Positions 12,040-22,601 of a stretch of DNA of 64,000 nt are shown here, one piece after another. Origin of the DNA: Linum tenue (taxonomy: Eukaryota > Streptophyta > Magnoliopsida > Malpighiales > Linaceae); NCBI GenBank assembly GCA_946122785.1, contig CAMGYJ010000004.1, forward strand, positions 20,110,150-20,174,149. Direction: 5' to 3'. The notes under the pieces were generated by a model. That model was not told the origin of the DNA. It worked only from the letters and a program-made list of their open reading frames with translations, and did no database searches. A program made the translations under genes and the position numbers. Every line of letters begins with the position of its first letter. Positions within the stretch are counted from its first letter, which is position 1.

Positions 12040-13000
12040 CACAAAAAAAAAGAGTATTTGAGCGACAATTGATTTGCATATTATAGCCACGATTTATCAT
12101 ACCGAAACCAACAACAAAATTTTTACGGAAATAATTTTTTACAAAAGCGTAATGTAAAATTAGCTACAGTTACAAAGCAATTTAGACATAAAGTTCCACC
12201 ATAGCTAGATGTAAAATATGTAGCCCCAATCATTTTTTGTAACGAAAATTTAAAGTATCTAGTCACAAAATTATTTGTGGCAAAATTATGAATGATTGAG
12301 CCACGATTGTTATTACATGAAGCAAGGAAACAAGCGATATAGCTATAGAATTATTTGTGGCAAATAATTTGTTTACTTTTAGCCACAGCACGTCTTTCTG
12401 AAGCTATTTAAACCTTTTGCCATGATGTTTTATATTAGTAACAAGAACTTTGATATTATAGTTACAAATCGATTCGTAGCAAAAGAATAAATATTCTATC
12501 CATAAAAAAGTATTTAAAGCTATAGCCTATATCTTTAGCCACAGTTTTTTCGTAGGAAGAAATAGAATTTTCTAGTTACAAGAATATTTGTGGCAAATCA
12601 ACAACTAAAAGAGCCACAAGAAATCTTGTCTAAAGATATATATAACTCGTACTTTGCTTTATGGCAAGAAACATATTTTGACAAATCCCAAATGAAACTA
12701 TTTGTGGCAAATTATTATATAAAGCCATGCATTATAGTCTTTATAGCTAAATATATTGATGGTTCTACTACTTATAATAACTTTTGTAGCAAGAACATAT
12801 CGCCTTTTTAGCGATGTTACATGTAGTTCATAGTTAAAACAAGCCATGTAAGTGACAAAATACATAGCTAACCTTTAGCTGCGGCACTTTTAGCCACACA
12901 AGCTACAAGGCGAATTATTTATAGCTATATGATATAGCTACAAAATAGTTAGTTTTAGCCATGAAAAAAATCATGACTACATGTGTGTTTTCTTGTATTG
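12040..13000. repeat. Decayed CACTA-like terminus with subterminal repeats
   Basis: About ten copies of agccac(a) and of its complement tgtggc(aaa) are scattered over about 900 bp in both orientations. The block ends at 12988-13000 with ttttcttgtattg, whose complement differs by one base from the common plant CACTA end CACTACAAGAAAA. Dense subterminal repeats in both orientations are typical of CACTA transposase-binding regions. No opposite end or transposase was found. Confidence 0.45.
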
Positions 13001-13151
13001 AGAACTGACAGTTACGCTAACTTCGGGCCAAACTAGGGTATTAACCAATTCTAAATTTCTATGTTAATTATCAAATCTCCTACATCTTAAACCACAACAA
13101 ACTATAAAATTAATTTTATCTACTTATTTCTACATTAATACATTTTTGGTT

Positions 13152-14507
13152 GGCAATATACACTTGTATAGCCAAAACTCTACCGTTTGGAGATATACCA
13201 CTTATAGCCAGTTTTAGTTGTTTAAGGACAAATATAGCCATTTCAGTTAGATACTTTAACGGTGTTAGTAACACCGTCAACTTTTTTGACGGTTCGTTGA
13301 CTAGGCGCCTACTCAATTCACACGTCAGCCAAATGAGCAAAAAATGACACGTCATATATTAAATATAGTTAAAAATTACTTTAACTACCCCATCCTATTT
13401 TTCCTGAAAAATATATTATTTTGCTTAAATAATTAATAATTACACAAATATACTACTCTTTCCCCTTTTCTCCATTCTACAGCATCCTCCCTTCCCACAC
13501 CAGCTTCCTCCAACCTAGCCGTAGGCGATCCTTTGTATCCTTTTAGATTTGGGAATGAAAAAAATGGGAACCGCAATGACCATCGTACTCCCTCTGATCG
13601 ACTCACACAACACATAGACTCCCCCTTTTGGATTTGCGGTCAGTGAATGAGGTCATGGGGACGGCGGGGTGGTAGGTAGGAAAGCTTCCCCTACTACATC
13701 GGCAGCGAGATTCGAATGGTCTTGGTCTACAAATCGACGACCTTCTTCAGCTCCAGACTACCACCGCTCTTCTCTTTCTTCTACGACTTCTTAATCGAAG
13801 CTGGAACATAGATATTATGATTCCCTGAGTTTGCCGGCTTCATCTGCTAGTACCCCGACTTCTAGATCTGGTATCCTGTCACCAAATCTGCACTTCTAAT
13901 CTGCGACGGAGCTAGTGGGTGCGGCAGGAGGGTTTGCTGCGGCGGTGTCGCTGTAGTGCATATTTGTGTGTGATGATTCTAAGAGGCAAGAAAGTAAGAG
14001 AGAGGGTGAGAAAGAGATCGTCTAGGAAGGGTGGGGTGGGGGTCATGGTTGGCTTTGAAAGAGAGAAGAAGAGTTTGGGGGAGATCGATGGGGAAGCTAT
14101 GAAGAAGCTGTGGAAACTCTCCATCGTAGATGGTGGCTTTGATTTATGGCTTTGATTTATGATTATGTTACAGGATTGATGGGGAAGCTATAGAGGGAGA
14201 AAACCGGCGGCTAGGTTGGAGGAAGAGAGAGATTAGGGAAGTTCAGGGGAAGGTTGGAGGGAGAGAAAGGGGAAGCTCGTAGGGTTGGTGGGTTTATTAA
14301 AATTATTATTCATATTTTTTTTTTCATTTATCTACGTGGATGTGTTGTTGATGTAATATCACCAAATCAGCATTTCCGTTTGTCCAGTCAGCTTGTTAAA
14401 TAATACCGTTAAAGTATTGGACGGAAGTGGCTATAAGTGGTATTTCTCCAAATTTAGCTATTATTGGCACAAACGCGAAAGTTTTGGCTATACAAGTGTA
14501 TATTGCC
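13152..14507. mobile_element. Non-autonomous MULE with long inverted repeats
   Basis: The left end ggcaatatacacttgtatag is repeated inverted at the right end (14488-14507). Similarity extends more than 100 bp inward, through ccacttatagcc and the ctttaacggt stretch. Flanking 9-mers tttttggtt (13143-13151) and ttttttgtt (14508-14516) match at 8 of 9 positions, as expected for a Mutator-like target duplication. The GC-richer interior (about 13440-14300) has no transposase. It may hold captured host DNA that I could not identify. Confidence 0.8.
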
Positions 14508-15275
14508 TTTTTTGTTTATCAAGATGGATAAGAGATGCATATTAGTTGATTAAGAAGAGGTGCATATTAATACAGCAAACTATTAAAATTTTTTGATGAC
14601 GATAGTCGGAAGAGAAAATTAGTTCTCATCAATGTATTTGCTTGTAAAAACAGATTTTATTTGCTACTGTCATTTATCAATTCATAAGTTAATAATATTT
14701 TATGCGGTGAAACGATTGACTAGCCTTATGTATCTAGTGAACTGAAATTGTGAATGGTTATTTGCTAGGATACATTTATAGTATGAAATTTTGATAGTTT
14801 GACCGTTCATCCAGTTATAAAATAATTTTACAATATGAAACATTAAAACGCATATGTAATTTTTTATTGTACCCTTTTGAATAAAATCCTAACTACGCCA
14901 CTGCACACGGATCAATAATAGGGAACCCCACGTTGCTTGAACAAACAACTGAATACAATAATCTTTAGCAGCTGCCTTCGTAGATTCTCCGATTGCTATT
15001 GCTAGCTTTTCACAAGTATAAAGATTCAAACAAACAAAATAGCAAAATATATGTTCTCCTCTGGTGGCGGGCCTCGGATCAGAAATTTGGAGGGTGGGAG
15101 GGACAAGAAAGGGCAGATATGGAAATAGACAGTTTTCAATATTCTTCCAATGCCAACTTCAAGTTTTCTTTTAACCACATAAATGTTACACCTTTGTTGG
15201 TAATCTAATTTTGTAACCTCAATATCTGAATACTAATGTCAATCATTTTAGATAGTACACATATCAATTTGACAC
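14508..15275. other. AT-rich spacer
   Basis: No gene or repeat is recognised between the two MULEs apart from short unconvincing ORFs. Confidence 0.5.
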
Positions 15276-15284
15276 TTCTTTTTA

Positions 15285-16657
15285 GGCTAAATTACATGTT
15301 TGGTCACTCAAATTATATAAATCTTTCACGTTTGTCACCAGAATTACCTTTCTTTCTTATTCACCACTAACTTTACAAATCATTTCACTGTTAGTCTCCG
15401 TTAACGTCGCCAATTTTTTTGATGACGTGGCAAACGCAACTCTTGACTGGACCGTTAACTAATAACATGTCCATTTTAAAAAATATTAATTAAAAAAGAA
15501 AAAAAGTTTACTCTGAACTTGCGATCAAGCTCCACTCTTCCGATTTCGAGCATCTCCGACAGCTGGTCGCCGGAGGCTGCAACCTTCTCGAAATTCTCCT
15601 TAATGGCCTCCATAATCGCCTTCAAATTCTAGTGCCTCACCACCATTTTCATCTCGGGCATCTCACTAGTCCGGAAACTCAACCTCGTCCCAATCTCATA
15701 TCTGGTGACCTCGTCATCGTCTTCTACTCAGCCGTCAGACAAGCTGGTTGTGCTGTAACAACCGTGACCCCCCCCCCCCCCACTGTCACTCGCTACACTG
15801 AGCTTCTTCCCTCTCTATCTCTTCGTCGACGCGCGACATTATACTGCTTGTGGGAGGTGGTGGGATTTCCATTAAATGCGGGTAGCACAGCTTCTGGAAG
15901 AAATTGTACTCTGACCATTCGATTTTTGTCTCTGTCCTCCCGTCATCGTCCTCGTCGAGGTGGCAGCAGCTCTGGCTCTATTGTTGTGTCCATGGCGGAG
16001 TTTTGTGATTGAAGAATTTGGAGTCGGGAGGGGAAGGAGGGTAGAAATTCTTCTAGATCCAAATAGAGGAGGCCTGGGAGGGGGTGCGAGAGTTGTTGGA
16101 ATCTCCTGGGAGGGGTTCGGGAGTAGCTAAAATCGGCTTAGTAGGCGGTGGGGAATCCATAAGTAGCGGTGAAATTTGATTTATCACTGCTAGCAGAGGG
16201 AGAGGAAGGGCTGGATACGAAGAGAATGTGAGAGAGCTTGGGAGGCAACGACAACTGGCGGCGACGACGATTGGAAGAGGCTGGTGGACGGTGACGATTA
16301 GAATAGGCACGTCGAGGGTCTAGGTTGAGTGGATGTGAGGGAGCTTGGAGGTGGCGATGGAAGGGGAAAACGGAGGGGCAGGTGGGGGAGGGTGGAGGGA
16401 AGGGGGAAAGAGTAAATGGGACACGTGGAGGATTTATTTTTTAACTTCTTTAAATTTACATGTCATTAGTTAACGGTCCAGTCAGTAGTTCTGTTTGCCA
16501 CATCATCAAAAAACTGACGGAGTTAACGGAGACTAACGGCCGGTGATTAACGATGAAACGATTTGTAAAGTTAGTGGCGAATAAGAAAGAAAAGTAATTC
16601 TGGTGGCAAACTTGAAAGATTTATGTAATTAGAGTGACCAAATGTGTAATTTAGTCC
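15285..16657. mobile_element. Pack-MULE-like element with perfect 9-bp TSD
   Basis: The left end GGCTAAATTACATGTTTGGT is matched by an inverted right end (16630-16657), and the inverted repeats run for about 170 bp. The 9-mer ttcttttta lies on both sides (15276-15284 and 16658-16666) without mismatch, which is diagnostic of Mutator-type insertion. The interior is GC-rich and includes a recognisable fragment of a host gene (15507-15628), so it fits a Pack-MULE. There is no transposase. A C-run of about 13 lies near 15769-15781. Confidence 0.85.
15507..15628 (-). pseudogene. Captured DUF632-domain exon fragment
   Basis: The minus strand encodes about 40 residues including [26 protein letters not shown] and LDRKFR. 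This strongly recalls the start of the DUF632 domain of plant DUF630/DUF632 proteins (leucine-zipper-like membrane-associated proteins). The match ends abruptly on both sides and there is no complete ORF, as expected for an exon picked up by a Pack-MULE. Strand and frame are clear. The family call is from memory of the domain. Confidence 0.65.
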
Positions 16658-17592
16658 TTCTTTTTATGACTAAAATAAGATAACAATGAAAAACATATGT
16701 TGACGGTCCAGTCAGCAGTTCTGTTTGCCACATCATCGAAAAACTGACGGAGTTAACGGAGACTAACGGCTGGTGACTAACGGTGAAACGATTTGTAAAG
16801 TTAGTGGTGAATAAGAAAGAAAAATAATTCTGGTGGCAAACATGAAATGGCAAACTTGAAAGATTTATGTAATTAGAGTGGCCAAATGTGTAATTTAGCC
16901 CTTCTTTTTACTAAAATAAGATAACAATTGGAAAAGGCTGGTGGGTGGCGACGATTGGAAGAGGCCAACGTCGAGGGTCTAGGTGGAGTGGATGTGAGGG
17001 AGCTTGTAGGTGGCGATGTAAGGGGAAAACGGAGGGGCAGGTGGGGGAGGGTGGAGGGAAGGGGGAAAGAGTAGGTGGGACACATGGAGGATTTATTTTT
17101 TAATTTCTTTAAATTTACATGTCATTAGTTAACGGTCCAGTCAGCAGTTCTTTTTGCCACCTTATCGAAAAACTGACGGAGTTAACGGAGACTAACGGCC
17201 AGTGACTAACGGTGAAACGATTTGTAAAGTTAGTGGCGAATACGAAAGAAAAGTAATTCTGCTGGCAAACTTGAAAGATTTATGTAATTAGAGTGACCAA
17301 ATGTGTAATTTAGTCCTTCTTTTTATGACTAAAATTAGATAACAATAAAAAGCATATGTTAACGGTCCAGTCAGCAGTTATGTTTGCCACATCATCAAAA
17401 AACTGACGGAGTTAACGGATACTAACGGTCGGTGACTAATGGTGAAACGATTTGTAAAGTTAGTGGTGAATAAGAAAGAAAAGTAATTCTGGTGCCAAAC
17501 ATGAAATGACAAACTTGAAAGATTTATGTAATTAGAGTGACCAAATGTGTAATTTAGCCCTTCTTTTTATGACTAAAATAAGATAACAATAA
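16658..17592. repeat. Tandem duplications of the Pack-MULE right end
   Basis: After the element's own right end, its terminal 200-odd bp (gacggagttaacgg ... gtgtaatttag) recur near 16700-16910, 17125-17325 and 17360-17565. A larger unit of about 660 bp, including the gtcgagggtctagg interior, is duplicated as a whole (about 16300-16930 and 16960-17590). No transposition-type duplication separates the copies, so local replication or unequal exchange is more likely than repeated insertion. Confidence 0.75.
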
Positions 17593-17599
17593 AAACATA

Positions 17600-17673
17600 T
17601 GGCCCATGCAAGTCTCGAATCTGCGACCTTCACGTTATTAGCACGATACTGTAACCAGCTGAGCTAATCGGCC
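17600..17673 (-). tRNA. tRNA-Ile(AAU) pseudogene
   Basis: The minus strand aligns end to end with plant nuclear tRNA-Ile(AAU): GGCC at the 5' end, an A-box TTAGCTCAGCTGG, an anticodon loop ctAATaa, and a 3' end tgcatgggcca. Several mismatches break it. The acceptor stem has G opposite G, and the T arm reads gcaga-ttcgaga-cttgc in place of a paired gcggg/cccgc stem. Most changes look like C-to-T or G-to-A decay at CpG sites. It is probably not functional. It ends 13 bp from the LTR element that follows. Confidence 0.75.
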
Positions 17674-17686
17674 AATTGATGGGTTG

Positions 17687-18033
17687 TGTTTGAGCCTGGA
17701 ATGTACTAGGCGGTTATGGGGTACCGATTTGGACTCCCTCGTCTGATCTCCTCGAGAGTGGAAGAACCTGTGAGGCTGGGGCGGCCCCCGGGATCTACGC
17801 TCCGACGCCCAAGTTAGTACGATATAGGAGAGTGTATGGTATGTAGAGAGATAAGGTAGAGAGAGAAACCTTAGGAGAAAGTGAGGAAGGGAAGAAGAGA
17901 TCCCTAGGGTAAGAGGGTTAGGCCTCCTTATATAGGGTTTGGGCTTCCTTGAGTGGGCTTGGGCCTAGAACGCCTTGCGGTGGGCTTGGCCCCGTTTATA
18001 GTCGTGTTAGGCATATTAATCCATATCCCAACA
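17687..18033 (-). repeat. 3' LTR of LARD-like element
   Basis: 347 bp. It differs from 22249-22596 at roughly eight positions. It carries a minus-strand TATA box (complement of ccttatatagg near 17929-17939) followed by a CT-rich leader. Confidence 0.88.
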
Positions 18034-18047
18034 ATTGCCCCTTTGCT
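18034..18047 (-). other. Polypurine tract of LARD-like element
   Basis: The minus strand reads AGCAAAGGGGCAAT directly before the 3' LTR. Confidence 0.6.
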
Positions 18048-18361
18048 TCTTGTATTCTGTAAGAATGGAAGGAGTAACATATATAATGCGTTAATCGTGT
18101 ATTAATTTGCCTTACTTGCGAATCCGTTGCGGTTTGCCCCTTGTGCGAGTTGCGTGATCATTTCTTCTGCCCTTTGCTTATCTTTCGATGTCTTGAACTA
18201 AAGCTCTCAAGTCGTTAAGAATTCCTTCGCTAGTCCATTGTTGTTAGCGCTAGCAGACCATAATTGCGACCTAGGTAGGGTGGCCCCCACGGCTTGAGAG
18301 TTTTAACTCAAGACGCTCTTGTTTAGTGTTTCTTCGGCTTACCGGGGTGTGCTTCTGCTTC

Positions 18362-19180
18362 GCTTCTGGAGAAGCGCATTGCTCCTTCGCTTCCAAGGAA
18401 GCGCATTAGTCCTTCGGCTTCTTGGGAAGCGCATTGCTCCTTCGCTTCTTGGGAAGTGCATTGCTCCTTCGCTTTCTGGGAAGCGCTTTGCTCCTTAGGC
18501 TTCCTGGGAAGCGTATCGCTCCTTCGGCTTCTTGGGAAGCGCTTTAGTCCTCGATTTCCTGGAAAGCGCATTAGTCATTGGCTTTCTGGGAAGCGCTTAA
18601 GTCTCCGACTTCCTGGGAAGCGCATTGCTTCTTCGCTTCCTGGGAAGCGCATCTCTCCTTTGGCTTTCTGGGAAGCGCATGCTCCTTCGCTTCCTGAGAA
18701 GCGCATTGCCCCTCGGCTTTCAGGGAAGCGCATTGCTCCTTCGCTTCTTGGGAAGCGCATTGCTCCTTAGGCTTCCTGAGAAGCGCATTTCTCCTCTGCT
18801 TCCTGGGAAGCGCATCGCTCCCTCGGCTTCCTGAGAAGCGCATTTCCCCTTGGCTTTCAGGGAAGCGCATTGCTCCTTGGCTTCCTCGAAAGCGCATTGC
18901 TCCTCGGCTTCCTGGGAAGCGCATTGCTCCTTTGGCTTCCTGGGAAGCGCATTGCTCCTTCGGCTTCCAAAGAAGCGCATCGCTCCTAGGCTTCCTGGGA
19001 AGCGCCTCGCTCATTCGCTTCCTGGGAAGCGCATTGCTCCCTCGGCTTCCATAGAAGCGCATTGCTCCTCGGCTTCTTTAGAAGTGCATCGCTCCTTCGC
19101 TTCATGGGAAGCGCATTGCTCCTCGGCTTCCTGGGAAGCGCATTGCTCCTCGGCTTCCTTGGAAGTGCATCGCTCAGAGG
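18362..19180. repeat. Palindromic minisatellite, ~30 copies of 27-28 bp
   Basis: About 30 head-to-tail units of the form gcttcctgggaagc + gcattgctcctcg fill 820 bp. Each unit begins with a hairpin-forming inverted repeat, GCTTCC-tg-GGAAGC or a close variant, separated by about 13 bp. Long ORFs on both strands here (for example 18571-19062 minus) are by-products of the repeat. Confidence 0.92.
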
Positions 19181-19553
19181 CGGTTTACGAGCCTTGCTCG
19201 GCGGCAGAAGGCATGAATCAATCCCCGAGGGTGCATCGCTCGGAGGCGAGAAGCATTCCCGAGAGGGATCATTGCTCAGAGGAAGTGTGCATTCTCCGGA
19301 GAGAGCATCGCTCGGAGGCGGGAATCTTCGAGCCTAGCCCGGAGGCAGGAGGCGTGAGTCTTCGAGTATCCGAGAAAGATGCAAGTGGCTAGGGCCCAAT
19401 ATATTTAAAATATAAATATAGCATAGAGAGCGCCTAGCATTATAGTAATGAACCGCTTTGCATAAGATATATCTTTGTAAAATTGACTTAGCTTGAAAGA
19501 CGTTGGAGAGCGGTTAAGTATGGGCCGCTGCGTTGTTGATCAGCATTCCTTCC

Positions 19554-20741
19554 TTGTAGTGTACTGGTTGGCGCTTCTCCTAATTAATGAAAGGTTGGCT
19601 GTTCAAAGGTTGGTGGAGGCGTCAAAAAATTCTTTTTTAATTGGAGTCTTGATGTGCTGTCTGCGGCTCACTTGGGCTTTAATGACGAGACGCGGGCCGC
19701 GAGTTGGAGACGGGCCCGCGTTGCACAATTGAAGGAGATGGAGCGGGCTGTCTGCGGCTCACTTGGGCTTCAATGACAAGACGCGGGCCGCGAGTTGGAG
19801 ACGTGCCCGCGTTGCACAATTGAAGGAGATGGAGCGGGCTAGTCCTGATGGGCTGTCTGCGGCTCACTTGGGCTTCAACGACGAGACGGGGGCCGCGAGT
19901 TGATAATATTTGACCGCTGAGTAAGGACATCAAATTCCCCCTGGTAGAGTACTGGTTGGTGCGCTTCATCAGAGGAGATGAGAGGTCGGCAGTTCGAAGG
20001 TAGGTTGAGGCGTCTTTCTTTCTTTTTTAATTAGTCTGGATTGGGCGTTGCACAATTGAGGGAGAGGTGGGGCGGATTGGGCTTTGGAAGCGGACCTGCA
20101 TGACGGGCTCGCGTTGCTCAATTGAAAGAGGTGGAGCGGGCTTTGACAGTGAAACAGGCTGCATTGGGCGGTTGGCGGACTGGACACATAGCGAGGGCTT
20201 TGGAGGCGGGCCTGTGTCCGATCTTTCATCTCCGTGAGCGGTTAAATATTGGTGGTTGCGTCTGTAATTAGCAATGTGGTCTTGTAGTATACTGGATGGA
20301 GAGCTTGTCGTGTGCAAGTTAGGTCCTTGGTTCGACACTTGATGGAGGCGGTTCCGTAAAACTTTTTTATTTGAGGCCCTGATTGAATGATGATGCTCCA
20401 CTGATTGGTTGCGGTTGGGCCTATTGGCGGTTCGTGGTAAACGGGTCTTATCTTGGGTCCTACTTTGCTGTGCCGTTGGAGGCTAAAGGTTGGTGATGGT
20501 AGCGGCCGAGTTGGAGAGATGGAGGCGGTCGGCCAAATGTGATGAGTTTTGGAAGCAGAGCGGTCTTGGGCAGGCCTCTAATGCGTGGCAAGACCGCATA
20601 GCAGGATGGGTAGCTTTTATCTCCAGGTGCTTACTTCAAATATAAATCATTGATAGATTGATCAAAAATTCTCTTGTAGCGTGTTGGTCATCATGCTGGT
20701 GGGGTGCAACGTCTACCCTGGTTCGATTCCGGAGATAAGCG
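19554..20741 (+). repeat. Four tRNA-like (A-box/B-box) modules
   Basis: Four segments of 70 bp each run 19554-19623, 19943-20014, 20281-20350 and 20673-20741. Each starts with an A-box-like tgtag.gtactgg.tgg or tagcgtgttgg and ends with a B-box-like gttcgan(n)c motif (gttcaaagg, gttcgaagg, gttcgacac, gttcgattc). The first three are followed by aggcg and a T-rich run. They resemble decayed tRNA-derived heads repeated inside the non-coding LTR element. None folds obviously into an intact tRNA. Confidence 0.45.
19657..19905. repeat. ~90-105-bp tandem repeat, three copies
   Basis: ctgtctgcggctcacttggg recurs at 19657, 19748 and 19853, followed each time by acgagacgcgggccgcgagttgg-type sequence. 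It is part of the LARD-like interior. Confidence 0.85.
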
Positions 20742-20744
20742 TTT

Positions 20745-21140
20745 TATTTTGTGAAGCGGCTCTGAAGCTTTATTGGAGGTGGAGGCGAAGCGAGCTGCGT
20801 TGTCGTGGGCTTGCTTCGTGGGCCCGTTTGATGGACGCGGATCTGATTGGTGGTGGACCGCGAGCTGGAGTCGTATTTTGTGAAGCGGCTCTGAAGCTTT
20901 ATTGGAGGTGGAGGCGAAGCGAGCTGCGTTGTCGTGGGCTTGCTTCATGGGCCCGTTTGACGGACGCGGATCTGATTGGTGGTGGACCGCGAGCTGGAGT
21001 CGTGCGCTTGCTTCGTGGGCCCGTTTGACGGACGCGGAACTGATTGGTGGTGGACCGCGAGCTGGAGTCGTGGGCTTGCTTCGTGGGCCCGTTTGACGGA
21101 CGCGGATCTGATTGATGGTGGACCGCGAGCTAGAGTCGGG
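20745..21140. repeat. GC-rich tandem repeat with 129-bp and ~77-bp units
   Basis: A 129-bp unit (tattttgtgaagcggctctg ... cgagctggagt) occurs twice (20745 and 20874). Its second half (gcttgcttcgtgggcccg ... gagctggagtcg) then repeats twice more at a shorter period. It has no coding function. The open frames on both strands come from the repeat. Confidence 0.85.
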
Positions 21141-22229
21141 CCTGATACTTTGCATCTGCGGGCCCTGTTACGCGGAAGATTCCCTGGATGCTTTGTTGGC
21201 GCGGGCTGGCCGTGGGAAATTCCATTGCATGCGGCGGTACGAGTGCAGCTGATCAATTTTTTGAAGGCGTTCCTCCCATTCAGCTTTGCGTCTTCTATTT
21301 TGAGGCGCTTCCTCGATAACTCCGCTGCCTTGGTACTCTCCCATTTGCTTTTTCTGACACAAAGAAATGGCATTGAAGTGACTCCCACTGTAGCAACATA
21401 ACCTACTTTTTCAGTAAGAGAAGGAGAAAGGGATCTGACAACAGCCTGTCATATAGTGTTGTTCTTGACTGCTCGCCTGAGCTTCTTGCCGGCGGCCGGA
21501 ATTCACCTCCGGAGATCAGAACTTGGAGATTTTGCTATAGCTTCCACCTGTATCTGCTTTTGGGTAGTTCCCTTCCTTTGATTCGCAGTTGTCCATGGGA
21601 GATTCAGCTTCTTTATTTGAGCTTCTTTGACCGTCTTCTTTGTTTTGTAGTTTGGATTAGTAGGCGATGTGAGTTTCCTACAACATTCAGTTTTCGCTTG
21701 AGGTGGCAGAAGTCAGCGGAGCAAAGAAGACGTCTTTGCTGGCGGTGATGAGAAGCTGGACGACGAGCAGGGACGATGACAGGTTGTGCTGGGGTTGACG
21801 AGTGAGCAGGAGGGTCGCTGTTGTTTCCCGTCGTTTGGGCGAGTTGTCGACCGGATCTGGAACTCGTCCTGTTGACCTGAAGGATAGAGAAGAGAGTGAG
21901 GAGTACCGGGAAGGAAGTGCGGTCGTGGAAGTCGGAGAGATGGTGGAGGAAATCTTCCATTTTGAGACTGTTCTCGGTTGGCATATTATGCGATGTTCTT
22001 GGATCTGGGATTTTCGGACTGCGGGAAGGGACCGAAGAATGAACTCCCCAATTGCAAGCCGCCCATCCTTGTCGTTCCTCGTTTCTCATAAAAGAGAAGT
22101 AGATCCGGGACATTTTCGCTTTTATTCTGCCCGGCGGCTCTTGCTTTTGATCTGCGGCTGCTGCCGTTGCTTGAGGTTTGGTTTCATCCCCTCTTATGGA
22201 AATCAAACGAAAGGAGTGCCAGAATCTTT
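21141..22229 (-). other. Leader side of the LARD-like element
   Basis: No retroelement gene is present. Mixed GC-rich sequence with short overlapping ORFs on both strands may include scraps of captured host DNA, but none is recognised. Confidence 0.45.
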
Positions 22230-22248
22230 GCCCCACGGTGGGGCCAAT
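22230..22248 (-). other. Primer-binding-site region of LARD-like element
   Basis: Immediately after the minus-strand LTR end CAAACA, the sequence reads ATTGGCCCCACCGTGGGGC. The position fits a primer-binding site. The matching tRNA is not clear to me. Confidence 0.5.
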
Positions 22249-22596
22249 TGTTTGAGCCTGGAATGTACTAGGAGGTTATGGGGCACCGATCTGGACTCCC
22301 TCGTCTGATCTCCTCGAGAGTGGAAGAACCTGTGAGGCGGGGGGCGGCCCCCGGGATCTACGCTCCGACGCCCAAGTTAGTACGATATAGGAGAGTGTAT
22401 GGTATGTAGAGAGATAAGGTAGAGAGAGAAACCTTAGGAGAAAGTGAGGAAGGGAAGAAGAGATCCCAAGGGTAAGAGGGTTAGGCCTCCTTATATAGGG
22501 TTTGGGCTTCCTTGAGTGGGCTTGGGGCCAGAACGCCTTGCGGTGGGCTTGGCCCCGTTTATAGTCGTGTTAGGCATATTAATCCATATCCCAACA
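22249..22596 (-). repeat. 5' LTR of LARD-like element
   Basis: 348 bp, TGTTGGG to CAAACA on the minus strand, with a TATA box TATATAAGG and a CT-rich transcribed leader. Confidence 0.88.
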
Positions 22597-22601
22597 GGTT
22601 G

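Larger units (their letters stand above)
17687..22596 (-). mobile_element. Non-coding LTR retrotransposon (LARD-like), TSD ggttg
   Basis: Two LTRs of 347 and 348 bp, about 97% alike, bound a 4.2-kb interior. The 5-mer ggttg flanks both sides exactly (17682-17686 and 22597-22601). The orientation is minus, because the LTR reads TGTTGGG...CAAACA with a TATATAAGG promoter on that strand. A primer-binding-like site and a polypurine tract lie at the expected ends. The interior has no gag, protease, reverse transcriptase or integrase, only tandem repeats and tRNA-like pieces. It must have been mobilised by enzymes of another element. The LTR similarity suggests fairly recent insertion. Confidence 0.88.

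Noticed and set aside
13912..14155. Small ORFs inside the MULE at 13152-14507
   Set aside because: Overlapping on both strands with biased composition. No recognisable protein family.
17600..17673. Functional tRNA gene
   Set aside because: Mismatches in the acceptor and T stems. More likely a pseudogene.
18323..19392. Long open frames on both strands (for example 163 aa on minus)
   Set aside because: They follow the 27-28 bp palindromic repeat and shift frame with it. There is no domain or start context.
20681..21401. Arg/Ala/Trp-rich ORFs of 115-154 aa on both strands
   Set aside because: By-products of the GC-rich tandem repeat inside the non-coding LTR element.
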